Of a stretch of DNA of 64,000 bases, positions 8,022-15,046 are shown in pieces; the stretch's first letter is position 1, and each line of letters begins with the position of its first letter. The DNA comes from a virus, in IMG/VR virus record IMGVR_UViG_3300020196_000016, positions 1 through 64,000 of that record; one strand, given 5' to 3'. The notes below the pieces were generated by a model. That model had not been told where the DNA came from and did no database searches. It worked only from the letters and a program-made list of their open reading frames with translations. The position numbers were made by a program, and so were the translations under genes.

Positions 8022-9389
8022 CTATATATCAATCTGGTCGATAACGTGTGTGCTGCTAAATGATAATTCGCGATAAAACTTTTTCACGAATTCCTTGGTT
8101 ATTTTGGCAATTTCTTTTTTGGAATCTTTATCTCGCAACAACTTCTCAAATTCATCACGAATAATCTTGCGAAGTTCATCTTTTGAAATCTCTTCGTTAA
8201 TAAGTGAACTTTCTTTAAGAACAATTTTTATTTTATTCATGATGATGTTTTCCTGTACACTTCTATTGTATCTTTGGGCCAATGGAATATCTAATTTATC
8301 TAACGAAGGCATTTCACCTTTTATAGAATTATATAGAAGCCCAGAAGCATAATCATATAATTCACGAGTGTTTGGTGATTTTTTTATGCTTTTCAATAAA
8401 TCACTTGGCAGAACATAAGCTTGCAATTTATTTGCTGCAGCAAATTTAGATTCTTCAGCTGTAAGCTGCGAATCAATAAATAATTTAAGCAATATCTTTA
8501 CAGCTTGTGGAAAGATAGATAATTTATCGGGATTCTTTTGTTTAAATCTTTCAACATAAGAAAGAAATTTATCTGCTTCATCTTGAAGATCTGTTTGCAT
8601 TTCAATATGTTGAAGATGATGTGACGTATCTCGTTCATCGCTTGATGTATTATCTAATACATCACGCGGAGGAAGACCAATCTTCCAATCACCAGCACCA
8701 AGAACGTTTGACATTGTATTTTGAAATAAATGCTGCAATTCATGACGAACACTGGTTTTGGTATCTTCTAATTCTGTATCAATATTTTCTATTATTGCTG
8801 GTATGCTTCGTGAGCCAACAGAAAGACCAGGTTCAGCTTCACCACGTGGTGTTTCAGTTGGAACAAAGAAAGAAGAATTAAATGTAACAATTATTTCATC
8901 AATATCCGATTTATATAATCCAGCATAATCTTTTTTTGTTGTTGTTCCTCTTGAGCCAAACTCAATAACAAATTGAATATCATTAACATCTTTGTTTTTA
9001 AAATAACGTTTTAAACGGTTTTTAAACGCTGCTGGTTTTATTCTGCCACGCAGATAGGTTTCAAGTTCTGGCCAAGCAACAAGGGCCATTATAAATTGTT
9101 CTATGGATATAGCTTCAATGACTTCACCATTCTTTATAACAGTATTAACATCTAAATCTCCAGTAAACCCAACTTGTCCAATGTCGCCAATTTCTTTTGC
9201 ATATTTTTTTTCAATTTCTTTTAAAAGTTTCCCATATCTTGTTGATAGCCTGGGATTAGAACTAGATTGTTTATTTATAAAATCAATAACAAGTTTTACA
9301 TAAGCAGCACGATAAGCACGTGTTACCTCATCAACAGTTTCTTGTGGAACTGGAAGTGTTCTGCTTTCTATTAGTTTAATTTTGATCAT
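8022..9389 (-). CDS. HExxH-type metallopeptidase-like protein with virion-type C-terminal helix
   Basis: 455 residues. V-R-H-E-L-Q-H-L-F-Q in the middle is an HExxH zinc site with F-G-S-R-G-T upstream, as in minor zincin-like phage proteins. The last ~60 residues (K-D-E-L-R-K-I-I-R-D-E-F-E-K-L-L) form a charged amphipathic helix that recurs at the ends of phage structural proteins. ATG at 9389 overlaps the upstream stop by 4 bp. Likely a virion-associated peptidase; a purely structural role is possible. Confidence 0.7.
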   Translation of the reverse strand: MIKIKLIESRTLPVPQETVDEVTRAYRAAYVKLVIDFINKQSSSNPRLSTRYGKLLKEIEKKYAKEIGDIGQVGFTGDLDVNTVIKNGEVIEAISIEQFIMALVAWPELETYLRGRIKPAAFKNRLKRYFKNKDVNDIQFVIEFGSRGTTTKKDYAGLYKSDIDEIIVTFNSSFFVPTETPRGEAEPGLSVGSRSIPAIIENIDTELEDTKTSVRHELQHLFQNTMSNVLGAGDWKIGLPPRDVLDNTSSDERDTSHHLQHIEMQTDLQDEADKFLSYVERFKQKNPDKLSIFPQAVKILLKLFIDSQLTAEESKFAAANKLQAYVLPSDLLKSIKKSPNTRELYDYASGLLYNSIKGEMPSLDKLDIPLAQRYNRSVQENIIMNKIKIVLKESSLINEEISKDELRKIIRDEFEKLLRDKDSKKEIAKITKEFVKKFYRELSFSSTHVIDQIDI

Positions 9390-10516
9390 TTCTTTTTAAC
9401 TGTATAAGATAGGGAGTTTGCTTTTTCTTTACCGCTAACATCTGGGTCATCTGGATTTTGGCTATAAACAGCATATGGTTGTGGTTCAAGCTTTAGCCAA
9501 TTTGTTCCAGTGTGTTTAAATCTTGTTCCGCGAAGTTCTGGATTTCTTTCTAATTGCGGATCTGTTTCAAAAAATTCAATACGATTTCCGAAACCAAATC
9601 CATATTCTTTTCCTTGACTGTCAGTTACAGTATATGCATTGTTTAACATTTTTGCAAACTCTGGATATCCACCTTGTTGCAAGGCCGAATCATTGTGGTA
9701 TAGTTTGCTAAGGTAGTTGATGATACCAGCTTTTTGAAATTTGCCTTTTGGATAATAATCATATCCTTCTACTGTAACTGGTTCAGTTATTTGTAAAGGA
9801 TTCTCGACGTTCTTTACAACTGGTCTTGGTGATGCAACAGCGTATCTTGGAATAACAACTGATTTATCTTTCTCACCAATAAATTGTTTTATATCTCTCG
9901 TGAAATTAACATCATCTTTATTTGCAACTGTTAAAACGCCATTTATTTCAGCAGTTATACCAGCTTGCTTATCTTCTGCATTAACGTTATATAATATTTG
10001 TTTTAATTTTTTTTCTGCTTCAACTTTGAGTTTTCTTTTCTTTTCATTACTTGTCGACATGTTTGCAACAGCATTTGTTAATAATTCTGATTCACCGTAT
10101 ATAAAAATACGGTCAATTTCTTTTTTTATTTCTTCTTCGGATGCAGTTGAACCAACAAGTTTTGCAAATTCGGGTATATCTGCAATTATTCCTGTTAATG
10201 ATTGTTTCATTTTTGCCAACTTAAGGGCATATGCACGATGACGACCTTCGTGATAAACAACTTCTGCATTACCAGAATCGTCTACATTAACTGATAGTTG
10301 AACTTCACCAGCTTTTTTTGGGTCAAAGTCACCTTCAATTCTTTTGCCTTCAAATGCTTCATCTTTGATCATTTTCATTAATTCTGCATCTGTTGTTAAT
10401 GCGAGATAATCACCAACACGGAATTTAACTGGAACTCTTACATTTTCAAGCAATAATTGCCGTTTTGGTTTAGCAAAGCTATGCCAAGCATTATAAAACT
10501 GTTTGTAATTTGTCAT
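9386..10516 (-). CDS. Protein with ParB-like H-E-G-R-H-R motif
   Basis: 376 residues. Residues ~25-115 hold F-R-V-G-D-Y-L then Y-H-E-G-R-H-R-A-Y-A-L, similar to the ParB/sulfiredoxin catalytic loop that binds nucleotide. The remainder has charged helices and a Tyr/Pro-rich C-terminal region. It is the first gene left of the GC-rich island; the bases upstream are AT-rich and turn GC-rich near 10,640. Function unknown. Confidence 0.65.
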   Translation of the reverse strand: MTNYKQFYNAWHSFAKPKRQLLLENVRVPVKFRVGDYLALTTDAELMKMIKDEAFEGKRIEGDFDPKKAGEVQLSVNVDDSGNAEVVYHEGRHRAYALKLAKMKQSLTGIIADIPEFAKLVGSTASEEEIKKEIDRIFIYGESELLTNAVANMSTSNEKKRKLKVEAEKKLKQILYNVNAEDKQAGITAEINGVLTVANKDDVNFTRDIKQFIGEKDKSVVIPRYAVASPRPVVKNVENPLQITEPVTVEGYDYYPKGKFQKAGIINYLSKLYHNDSALQQGGYPEFAKMLNNAYTVTDSQGKEYGFGFGNRIEFFETDPQLERNPELRGTRFKHTGTNWLKLEPQPYAVYSQNPDDPDVSGKEKANSLSYTVKKK

Positions 10517-10742
10517 ATGAAATAAATAGTCAAAAGCAAAAATCCCGGAAAAATTCCCAGGAAATTTTTTATAAGCCCGATTTTAGGAGATGTTTTATAA
10601 TTTTTGGAAATTTATAACGCAGTGCGAAAAGCAAAAGTTTACAAAAATTTCCCGTGTGTCGTGGGGGTACTAAGTACAGGAACAGCCCCCACCCGTCCAT
10701 GGGGGACATACATTCCGGTGTGAGGGGGATCACCCCGTTATA
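10517..10742. other. Intergenic junction between AT-rich genome and GC-rich island
   Basis: Composition changes sharply between about 10,600 and 10,660. The right half contains strong G/C inverted repeats: GTGGGGG with CCCCCAC (about 10,658-10,691), an overlapping CCCCC with GGGGG pair, and GGGGTGATCCCC-like bases by 10,735. These are plausible terminators for the leftward gene at 10,743, although T-tracts are poor. Confidence 0.5.
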
Positions 10743-10931
10743 CTACACATTATCAGCGGGAATAAAATCGCAAACCTGATCGGTCAAGTGCTGAAACATA
10801 TCAGCGCATTCGGCAACGGTTGCGTGATCGTCTTCGTCAAAAGCCAAGAGGATACGGTTGTCGACCACCACAAGCGAATACATAAGAGCAATGTTGCAGA
10901 ACTGATCGGTGAGGCGTTGGTTGTTGTCCAT
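10743..10931 (-). CDS. Small acidic island protein, probably leaderless
   Basis: 62 residues, acidic and hydrophobic: I-L-L-A-F-D-E-D-D-H-A-T-V-A-E-C-A-D. The -10 box TACAAC ends 6 bp before ATG, so the transcript should begin at or beside the start codon, and no SD is present. It begins ATG-GAC-AAC-AAC, like the other leaderless genes of the island. Function unknown. Confidence 0.6.
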   Translation of the reverse strand: MDNNQRLTDQFCNIALMYSLVVVDNRILLAFDEDDHATVAECADMFQHLTDQVCDFIPADNV

Positions 10932-10937
10932 ACGTTT

Positions 10938-10966
10938 GTTGTAGCCCGCAGATCAGATCGGGTCAA
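10938..10966 (-). promoter_or_regulatory. Sigma-70-like promoter for 10,931 gene
   Basis: Reading leftward, TTGACC, 17 bp spacer with two GATC sites, TACAAC. Distance to ATG is 6 bp. Confidence 0.65.
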
Positions 10967-11011
10967 CAACAGATCAGGCGATCAGGTGATGCGGCTCACA
11001 ATCTTTTTTTT

Positions 11012-11073
11012 CTTGCAAGATTCATGCCAGCTTGCCCGAGCCGGTTCGGCGGGGCTGGCACGCACCTTGCATG
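11012..11073. promoter_or_regulatory. Dyad element E1 (divergent sigma-54-like boxes)
   Basis: CTTGCAAG, TGCCAGC, CCGAGCCGGTTCGG, GCTGGCA and CTTGCAT form an interrupted palindrome. Rightward TGGCACG-N4-TTGCA and leftward TGGCATG-N4-TTGCA both match the -24/-12 consensus. The leftward arm points to the 10,931 gene. Confidence 0.7.
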
Positions 11074-11106
11074 CCGCCCGCCGTTGTGATTTAGATCAAG
11101 GTGTGA

Positions 11107-11454
11107 TCACGGTCGCTTGCTGGGCGCACCCGTGGCAACCAAGCCCATACCGGGGGCAAGCGTACAGCGAAGGGCAGCACGCGCAATCTCCAAGCCCGCA
11201 GCCGTAAGTTGCAGATTATTGGGATGCCCCTTGACAAGCCGACGAGCGCGCAAGCTGTCGAGGATACCGGGGCGAGCCATGAGCGGGTGACGCAGCGCAA
11301 GGAGATCAACGCTGGGGCGCAGACCGTTTTGTGCAGCGAAAGCGATATCAGCGATCACAGCAACCTGACGCGGGCCACACGTCGTGGTCGAACCGTAGTT
11401 GTGGCGAGCGAGGGTTTCGATCTTCTTGCGACGAGCGGCGACATTCTGCGACAT
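11107..11454 (-). CDS. Winged-helix-like small protein
   Basis: 115 residues, Arg/Ala/Leu-rich. P-G-I-L-D-S-L-R-A-R-R-L-V-K-G followed by L-Q-L-T-A-A-G-L-E-I-A-R looks like the recognition helix and wing of a MarR/PadR-type winged helix. The N-terminal part R-R-K-K-I-E-T-L-A-R-H-N-Y may be a tetramerisation or DNA-contact helix. Its promoter lies 84 bp upstream, giving a leader, unlike neighbouring leaderless genes. A DNA-binding regulator of the island is a reasonable guess. Confidence 0.6.
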   Translation of the reverse strand: MSQNVAARRKKIETLARHNYGSTTTCGPRQVAVIADIAFAAQNGLRPSVDLLALRHPLMARPGILDSLRARRLVKGHPNNLQLTAAGLEIARAALRCTLAPGMGLVATGAPSKRP

Positions 11455-11537
11455 TGTCTTGTCTCTCTGTTCGGGTTCTCTGACTCTGGCGCTACTTGCG
11501 GTGCCGGGGTCCGCTTACTTGTTCCGGCTATGCGCTT

Positions 11538-11566
11538 ATCGTACACGGTGATCGCTAATCCGTCAA
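11538..11566 (-). promoter_or_regulatory. Sigma-70-like promoter for 11,454 gene
   Basis: Leftward TTGACG, 17 bp spacer containing GCGATCAC, TACGAT. It predicts a leader of about 75 nt. Confidence 0.65.
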
Positions 11567-11642
11567 CCATGACGAACGCGCAGATCACTTCGCCTTGTGT
11601 GCTCCGTCACACCGTCAGGTCTTGCGGGGGCTGGAATGATCT

Positions 11643-11732
11643 GTTAGTGTTCGTTTTCTTTTTTCTGCCCTTGCAAGTTCCATGCCAAGGTGCCCGAGCC
11701 GGTTCGGCGGGGCTGGCATGCCTTTTGCATGC
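11643..11732. promoter_or_regulatory. Dyad element E2 with pyrimidine-rich flank
   Basis: Left arm CCTTGCAAG/TGCCAAGG, centre CGAGCCGGTTCG, right arm GCTGGCATG-N4-TTGCATG. The flank and left half (11,643-11,708) are identical over 66 bp to 12,365-12,430 in element E3. The leftward sigma-54-like box TGGCATG-N4-TTGCA points to the 11,454 gene. Confidence 0.7.
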
Positions 11733-11753
11733 TGCCTGCCGTTGTGAGTTAGA

Positions 11754-12023
11754 TCACCACCAAGGAGGGAAGTCGGGCAAGGTGCGCATCAAGCGCATGT
11801 TTTCCATGTTGAGCTGCGTCACAGCGATCAAATGAGCGGCGTCACCGTCCCGGTTGTTTTCATCGGCCAGCGAGCGGTTGATCTCGCCCCGTTCGCTGTG
11901 ACGCACCGCACGACGGACACGGCGCTTTGCGAAACGACGAGCACCGGGGGTCGACCAGCACATCGGGCAGAGACAAGCGGAATGACCAGCGAGGTTTGTC
12001 AAGTGTCGGGTGTTGTCGTTCAT
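11754..12023 (-). CDS. Small Arg-rich Cys-motif protein, probably leaderless
   Basis: 89 residues from ATG at 12,023. C-L-C-P-M-C near the N terminus is a possible metal site, followed by A-R-R-F-A-K-R-R-V-R-R-A-V-R, a strongly basic helix suited to nucleic acid binding. The -10 box TAGAGA ends 7 bp before ATG and there is no SD. It opens M-N-D-N-T-R, sharing the A-A-C-A-C-C-C-G-type 5' end seen in sister genes. Confidence 0.6.
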   Translation of the reverse strand: MNDNTRHLTNLAGHSACLCPMCWSTPGARRFAKRRVRRAVRHSERGEINRSLADENNRDGDAAHLIAVTQLNMENMRLMRTLPDFPPWW

Positions 12024-12030
12024 GGTTTGA

Positions 12031-12059
12031 TCTCTATCAGAGTGATCGGGTTGTGTCAA
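12031..12059 (-). promoter_or_regulatory. Sigma-70-like promoter, leaderless gene
   Basis: Leftward TTGACA, 17 bp spacer with CCGATCAC, TAGAGA, ending 7 bp before ATG at 12,023. Confidence 0.65.
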
Positions 12060-12274
12060 CGGACAACGAGAACGGATCGCAGCCGCCCCTTGTGACGGAA
12101 GGTGCGCGAGGCGCAGACAGCGTTGTGATCGTCATCGTCCTCGTCAGCGTGCAAGTAAGCAACGAACGCAGCGCGATCCGCAACGGGATCACTATCCGAC
12201 AGATCCTCATCATCGGTCCAAACGCGGTTGGCTTCGTCCGGGGACAGCAGCGAGAGCGGGATCGTGGTGTTCAT
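12056..12274 (-). CDS. Small acidic island protein, probably leaderless
   Basis: 72 residues from ATG at 12,274. The middle is very acidic (W-T-D-D-E-D-L-S-D-S-D and H-A-D-E-D-D-D-D-H), the C terminus basic. -10 box TACCGT ends 6 bp before ATG; no SD. Its stop lies beside the promoter of the next gene. Such acidic DNA-mimic-like peptides are common among phage early proteins, but the function here is unknown. Confidence 0.6.
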   Translation of the reverse strand: MNTTIPLSLLSPDEANRVWTDDEDLSDSDPVADRAAFVAYLHADEDDDDHNAVCASRTFRHKGRLRSVLVVR

Positions 12275-12280
12275 ACTGCA

Positions 12281-12309
12281 ACGGTAGCGGGAGATCACCG
12301 GGCTGTCAA
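12281..12309 (-). promoter_or_regulatory. Sigma-70-like promoter, leaderless gene
   Basis: Leftward TTGACA, 17 bp spacer with GGTGATCT, TACCGT, 6 bp before the start codon. Confidence 0.6.
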
Positions 12310-12364
12310 CCATCTCGCAGGTACTTGTTGTGTGCTGGATCACTTGCAGTGTGCCCCTCGCGGT

Positions 12365-12452
12365 GTTAGTGTTCGTTTTCTTTTTTCTGCCCTTGCAAGT
12401 TCCATGCCAAGGTGCCCGAGCCGGTTCGGCCGGGTTGGCACAGTTTTTGCTC
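12365..12452. promoter_or_regulatory. Dyad element E3 with pyrimidine-rich flank
   Basis: Same 66 bp left flank and arm as E2; the right arm TTGGCACA-N4-TTGCT is the least canonical -24/-12 match. It sits upstream of the 12,274 gene, in the leftward direction. Confidence 0.65.
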
Positions 12453-12483
12453 CTATGACCTGAATCACACAATGTGCTATTGA

Positions 12484-12512
12484 CAAAAAGAAGCCCACCG
12501 ATTAGGTGGGCT
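12484..12512 (-). terminator. Rho-independent terminator
   Basis: Leftward AGCCCACC, 5-base loop, GGTGGGCT, then TTCTTTTT. It follows the 12,814 gene, whose stop is at 12,554. Confidence 0.75.
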
Positions 12513-12553
12513 CCCGTGCTATTGCTGTCCCTTGCGGGCTATGTATCTGCCGA

Positions 12554-12814
12554 TCAGTCGTTCTTATCCCAACCACGGGGAGCGACGATGCTATCGTGCG
12601 GAAACTCGCCGCAGATCGGGTGATCCAGATAGACCGACATGTCGCGGAGGATGCGATCCGACGACCCATCATCGTACCACGAAAGTTCGTACTCCAGATC
12701 ATCATCCGACAAGTCGGTGTCGCAGAAGGTGATCATGTCATCCTTCCAGACCCACGAATCATCCATCATGTAAGCAACGGGAATGTCAGCGAGCGAGCGG
12801 GTGTTGTTTGCCAT
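12554..12814 (-). CDS. Small acidic island protein, probably leaderless
   Basis: 86 residues, rich in Asp/Trp/Tyr: Y-M-M-D-D-S-W-V-W-K-D-D and D-L-S-D-D-D-L-E-Y-E-L-S-W. The first codons M-A-N-N-T-R resemble the MPNNT and MNDNT starts of sister genes. -10 box TACAGT is 6 bp from ATG. It forms a divergent pair with the 13,203 gene across element E4 and has its own terminator. Confidence 0.65.
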   Translation of the reverse strand: MANNTRSLADIPVAYMMDDSWVWKDDMITFCDTDLSDDDLEYELSWYDDGSSDRILRDMSVYLDHPICGEFPHDSIVAPRGWDKND

Positions 12815-12820
12815 GCGCTA

Positions 12821-12849
12821 ACTGTATCGGGTGATCTCTCTGCCGTCAA
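12821..12849 (-). promoter_or_regulatory. Sigma-70-like promoter, leaderless gene
   Basis: Leftward TTGACG, 17 bp spacer with GAGATCAC, TACAGT, 6 bp before ATG. Confidence 0.65.
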
Positions 12850-12903
12850 GTCTGGTGCCGGTGTTGTGTGTGATACAGGACACTTGCGCTGTGCGGCTGG
12901 ACT

Positions 12904-12995
12904 TGTTAGTGTTCGCTTTTTTTCTTTTCTGCCCTTGCAAGATTCATGCCAGCTTTGCCGAGCCGGTTCGGGCCGGCTGGCACGGAAGTTGCAAG
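12904..12995. promoter_or_regulatory. Dyad element E4 between divergent genes
   Basis: CTTGCAAG, TGCCAGC, CCGAGCCGGTTCGG, GCTGGCACG-N4-TTGCAAG, with a TTAGTGTTCG and T-rich flank on the left. Both arms are perfect TGGCA-type -24 and TTGCA -12 pairs. It lies midway between the leftward 12,814 gene and the rightward 13,203 gene. Confidence 0.7.
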
Positions 12996-13113
12996 ACCCC
13001 TGCCGGTGATACAGATCACAGCGGGGCGCACACTATCAGATCACACCGGGGCAGTCAATAGGTTCCTGCGTGATAGGGCTCACAGCGTAGGGTGATCTCC
13101 ACGAGCGAGACGC

Positions 13114-13142
13114 TTGACGGATTAGTGATCGCCCGGTATGAT
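13114..13142 (+). promoter_or_regulatory. Sigma-70-like promoter for 13,203 gene
   Basis: TTGACG, 17 bp spacer with GTGATC, TATGAT; a leader of about 55 nt follows, ending in the SD GAGG. Confidence 0.75.
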
Positions 13143-13202
13143 GACGCATCGCCGGTCGCGGTCCCGGTGAGACAGCAAACCAGATCGCTTGTGAGGCACG
13201 CT

Positions 13203-13601
13203 ATGTCGCAGAATGTCAATCCCGTTCGCAAGGTTCGCGTCACGTCGCAGCAAGTGGCTTTTCTCATGCTGACCGAGGGTACTGCTGCTGTGCAGAAGCT
13301 GCACAACACGCCCGGTCACGAGATCGCGGCTGCAACCTTTGACGGTGCGGTGGATCTGCTCGCTTCGCAGACCGAGGCCCGCAACGCTCTGGAAGCTCTG
13401 CGTCCGGAACTGCTGGGTGATTCGGAGCCCGGTGAGCGTGGTCGTCCCGCTGCAAAGATCGGTGAGGACCGCAACTATAAGGTCCAGCAGGTTGGCGACG
13501 GTGATCCCTTTATCCGTCTGCCCGTGAGCCTTCTCGGTGCTGTCAAGGGCGATGTGGTATCGGTCACGTTTGGCCGCGACGGGATCACGGTAAAGACTTG
13601 A
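13203..13601 (+). CDS. Island paralog A, 132-residue conserved protein
   Basis: Start ATG at 13,203 has GAGG 7-8 bp upstream; the frame extends further 5' but without SD. It is about two thirds identical to the gene at 14,455. The C terminus is best conserved: Y-K-V-Q-Q-V-G-D-G-D-P-F-I-R-L-P-V, then V-S-V-T-F-G-R-D-G-I-T-V, a beta-rich module. The N terminus has A-R/R-K-V-R-V-T and L-T-E-G-T, helix-turn-like. A regulator of the island is possible. No family recognised. Confidence 0.75.
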   Translation: MSQNVNPVRKVRVTSQQVAFLMLTEGTAAVQKLHNTPGHEIAAATFDGAVDLLASQTEARNALEALRPELLGDSEPGERGRPAAKIGEDRNYKVQQVGDGDPFIRLPVSLLGAVKGDVVSVTFGRDGITVKT

Positions 13602-13650
13602 AGTCAAGCGGTTAGGGGTGATCCGCATCACAAAACCCCCGGTGGATGGT

Positions 13651-13712
13651 GTTGCATGTTTCATGCCACCCCGTCCGAGCCGGTTCGGCAGAGTTGGCAT
13701 GGGTTGTGCATG
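13651..13712. promoter_or_regulatory. Dyad element E5 between convergent genes
   Basis: TTGCATG, TGCCACC, CCGAGCCGGTTCGG, GTTGGCATG-N4-GTGCATG. It lies between the 3' ends of the rightward 13,203 and leftward 13,906 genes. A sole promoter role would be odd here, so it may also bind a protein or end transcription. Confidence 0.6.
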
Positions 13713-13726
13713 CCGTCTGCCGCTAT

Positions 13727-13906
13727 CTAATCAAACTGCCACAACCAAAGGCCCCGTTCAAGATAAGAGCAAGCCGCATGCATGGCCTGCTTTTTATCAT
13801 CTTCGAACGGTGCATGACGGGCGAGGTGAAACGCCATAGCGATACACTCTTCGCGGGTTATTTCTTCGTTGTTAGGCTTTGACGGTGGGAGAAGAAAGCG
13901 AAGCAT
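13727..13906 (-). CDS. Small helical island protein
   Basis: 59 residues, too short for many gene callers. E-E-I-T-R-E-E-C-I-A-M-A-F-H-L-A-R-H-A looks helical, ending in a Trp-rich tail (G-L-W-L-W-Q-F-D). It starts 11 bp after the stop of the next upstream gene and has no promoter of its own, so it is the second gene of a two-gene operon. Function unknown. Confidence 0.6.
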   Translation of the reverse strand: MLRFLLPPSKPNNEEITREECIAMAFHLARHAPFEDDKKQAMHAACSYLERGLWLWQFD

Positions 13907-13917
13907 GGTTTATCCTT

Positions 13918-14091
13918 TCACTCGTCGTTCAGTTCATCAAGCAGATAAGCGGCATAATCGTCCATCCAATGCAGCTTTGCCATGGCCACTTCCTTTTCAT
14001 CATGAGTGTAGCCTTCCGCGAGTTCCATCAGATAACCATCGCGAATCAGGGTTTGGATGGACGGGGTCTTGCGAGCGGTGTTGTTCGGCAT
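13918..14091 (-). CDS. Small island protein, probably leaderless
   Basis: 57 residues beginning M-P-N-N-T-A-R-K. S-I-Q-T-L-I-R-D-G-Y-L-M-E-L-A-E-G is a likely helix, and the C terminus is acidic (Y-A-A-Y-L-L-D-E-L-N-D-E). The -10 box TAGAAA ends 6 bp before ATG. It forms a divergent pair with the 14,455 gene around element E6, the same design as 12,814/13,203. Confidence 0.6.
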   Translation of the reverse strand: MPNNTARKTPSIQTLIRDGYLMELAEGYTHDEKEVAMAKLHWMDDYAAYLLDELNDE

Positions 14092-14097
14092 GAGTTA

Positions 14098-14126
14098 TTT
14101 CTAACACCCGATCACACCCGCGTCAA
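14098..14126 (-). promoter_or_regulatory. Sigma-70-like promoter, leaderless operon
   Basis: Leftward TTGACG, 17 bp spacer with GTGATCGG, TAGAAA, 6 bp before ATG at 14,091. Confidence 0.65.
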
Positions 14127-14150
14127 CAGCAGATCTATTTTTTTTCTTCC

Positions 14151-14213
14151 CTTGCACAGATCATGCCAGCTTTCCCGAACCGGTTCGGCCGGGTTGGCAC
14201 GGAAGTTGCAAGG
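14151..14213. promoter_or_regulatory. Dyad element E6 between divergent genes
   Basis: CTTGCAC, TGCCAGC, CCGAACCGGTTCGG, GTTGGCACG-N4-TTGCAAG. The rightward box is identical in its spacer (GAAG) to that of E4. It is flanked on the left by a T-rich run. Confidence 0.7.
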
Positions 14214-14348
14214 GGAGCCTGTGTGATGCTTGTCACAGCTTGTCACAGATCACAGCGGGGGCGCATACTATCAGATCGCACCCGGCCAGTCAAGGGGGAT
14301 CGGTGTGACCCTGCACACGCGATCTTGTGAACTCCCGCTGCGTTAGTG

Positions 14349-14377
14349 TTGACGGATCGGGTGATCGCGGGTATGCT
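14349..14377 (+). promoter_or_regulatory. Sigma-70-like promoter for 14,455 gene
   Basis: TTGACG, 17 bp spacer with two GATC sites, TATGCT. A leader of ~70 nt ends in SD AAGGAAAAG. Confidence 0.72.
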
Positions 14378-14454
14378 GTTCCTGTCCCGAGCGGTTGACG
14401 GCCACCGGGGACGCTAACTAACCGACCGTCGTTGCCAGAGACAAGGAAAAGACC

Positions 14455-14853
14455 ATGACCCAGAATACCGCTCCCGCTCGCAAGGTTCGCGTGACCGCCC
14501 AGACCGTTGCGTTTCTCGCCCTCACGGAGGGCACGGACGCTGTTAGCCGTCTGCATGCTACCCCCGGATCGGAGATTGCTCCCGCTACGTTTGACGCTGC
14601 CGTCGAACTTCTCGCAAGCCAGCCGGAAACCGCTGCCGCTCTTGCGGGTATGCGTGCCGATCTGTTCGGGGATGATGCGCCCGGTGAGCGTGGGCGCCCC
14701 GCTGCCAAGGTTGGCGAGTCCCGCACCTATAAGGTCCAGCAGGTTGGCGACGGTGATCCGTTCATCCGTCTGCCGGTTTCGCTCCTCGCCGCTGTCAAGG
14801 GGGGAACGGTCACGGTGACGTTCGGTCGTGACGGGATCACCGTCCGGGCGTGA
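14455..14853 (+). CDS. Island paralog B, 132-residue conserved protein
   Basis: Same length and about two thirds identical to the 13,203 gene. The block P-G-E-R-G-R-P-A-A-K then Y-K-V-Q-Q-V-G-D-G-D-P-F-I-R-L is nearly unchanged. AAGGAAAAG precedes ATG. Differences concentrate in the middle, where Ala replaces charged residues. The duplicated unit includes the divergent small gene and the dyad element, so the whole promoter-gene cassette appears to have been copied. Function unknown. Confidence 0.75.
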   Translation: MTQNTAPARKVRVTAQTVAFLALTEGTDAVSRLHATPGSEIAPATFDAAVELLASQPETAAALAGMRADLFGDDAPGERGRPAAKVGESRTYKVQQVGDGDPFIRLPVSLLAAVKGGTVTVTFGRDGITVRA

Positions 14854-14860
14854 TCTGCGG

Positions 14861-14890
14861 TTGACAAGCCGATAGCCCCCCGGCTACAAT
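14861..14890 (+). promoter_or_regulatory. Sigma-70 promoter of the small RNA
   Basis: TTGACA, 18 bp spacer, TACAAT: the best -35/-10 pair in the island. It fires away from the 14,455 gene into the region with no long ORF. Confidence 0.75.
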
Positions 14891-14960
14891 AGGGGGCACG
14901 GTAAGCCGGTTTAGCTTCCCCCGGCGATGTAGCAACGGAAGCCAGAAACGAGGAGTCGCG

Positions 14961-15020
14961 GTGATCAGACTGTACGATTTAGGGGTGCGGCTTGCCGCCG
15001 CCAACCCATGCGACCGTTAG
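14961..15020 (+). CDS. Possible 19-residue leader peptide
   Basis: GTG start after GAGGAG and 5 bp, then I-R-L-Y-D-L-G-V-R-L-A-A-A-N-P-C-D-R and TAG. The stop lies inside the TGCGAC/GTCGCA stem, so ribosome position could affect RNA folding. No long gene follows before the terminator. Confidence 0.3.
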   Translation: MIRLYDLGVRLAAANPCDR

Positions 15021-15046
15021 GGTCAGTGTCGCATGATGCTTAGGGG

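Noticed and set aside
10788-12463. Several 115-208 codon rightward ORFs in the GC-rich island
   Set aside because: High GC leaves few stops. These frames cross the dyad elements and leaderless promoters and lack SDs, while the leftward short genes have matched promoters.
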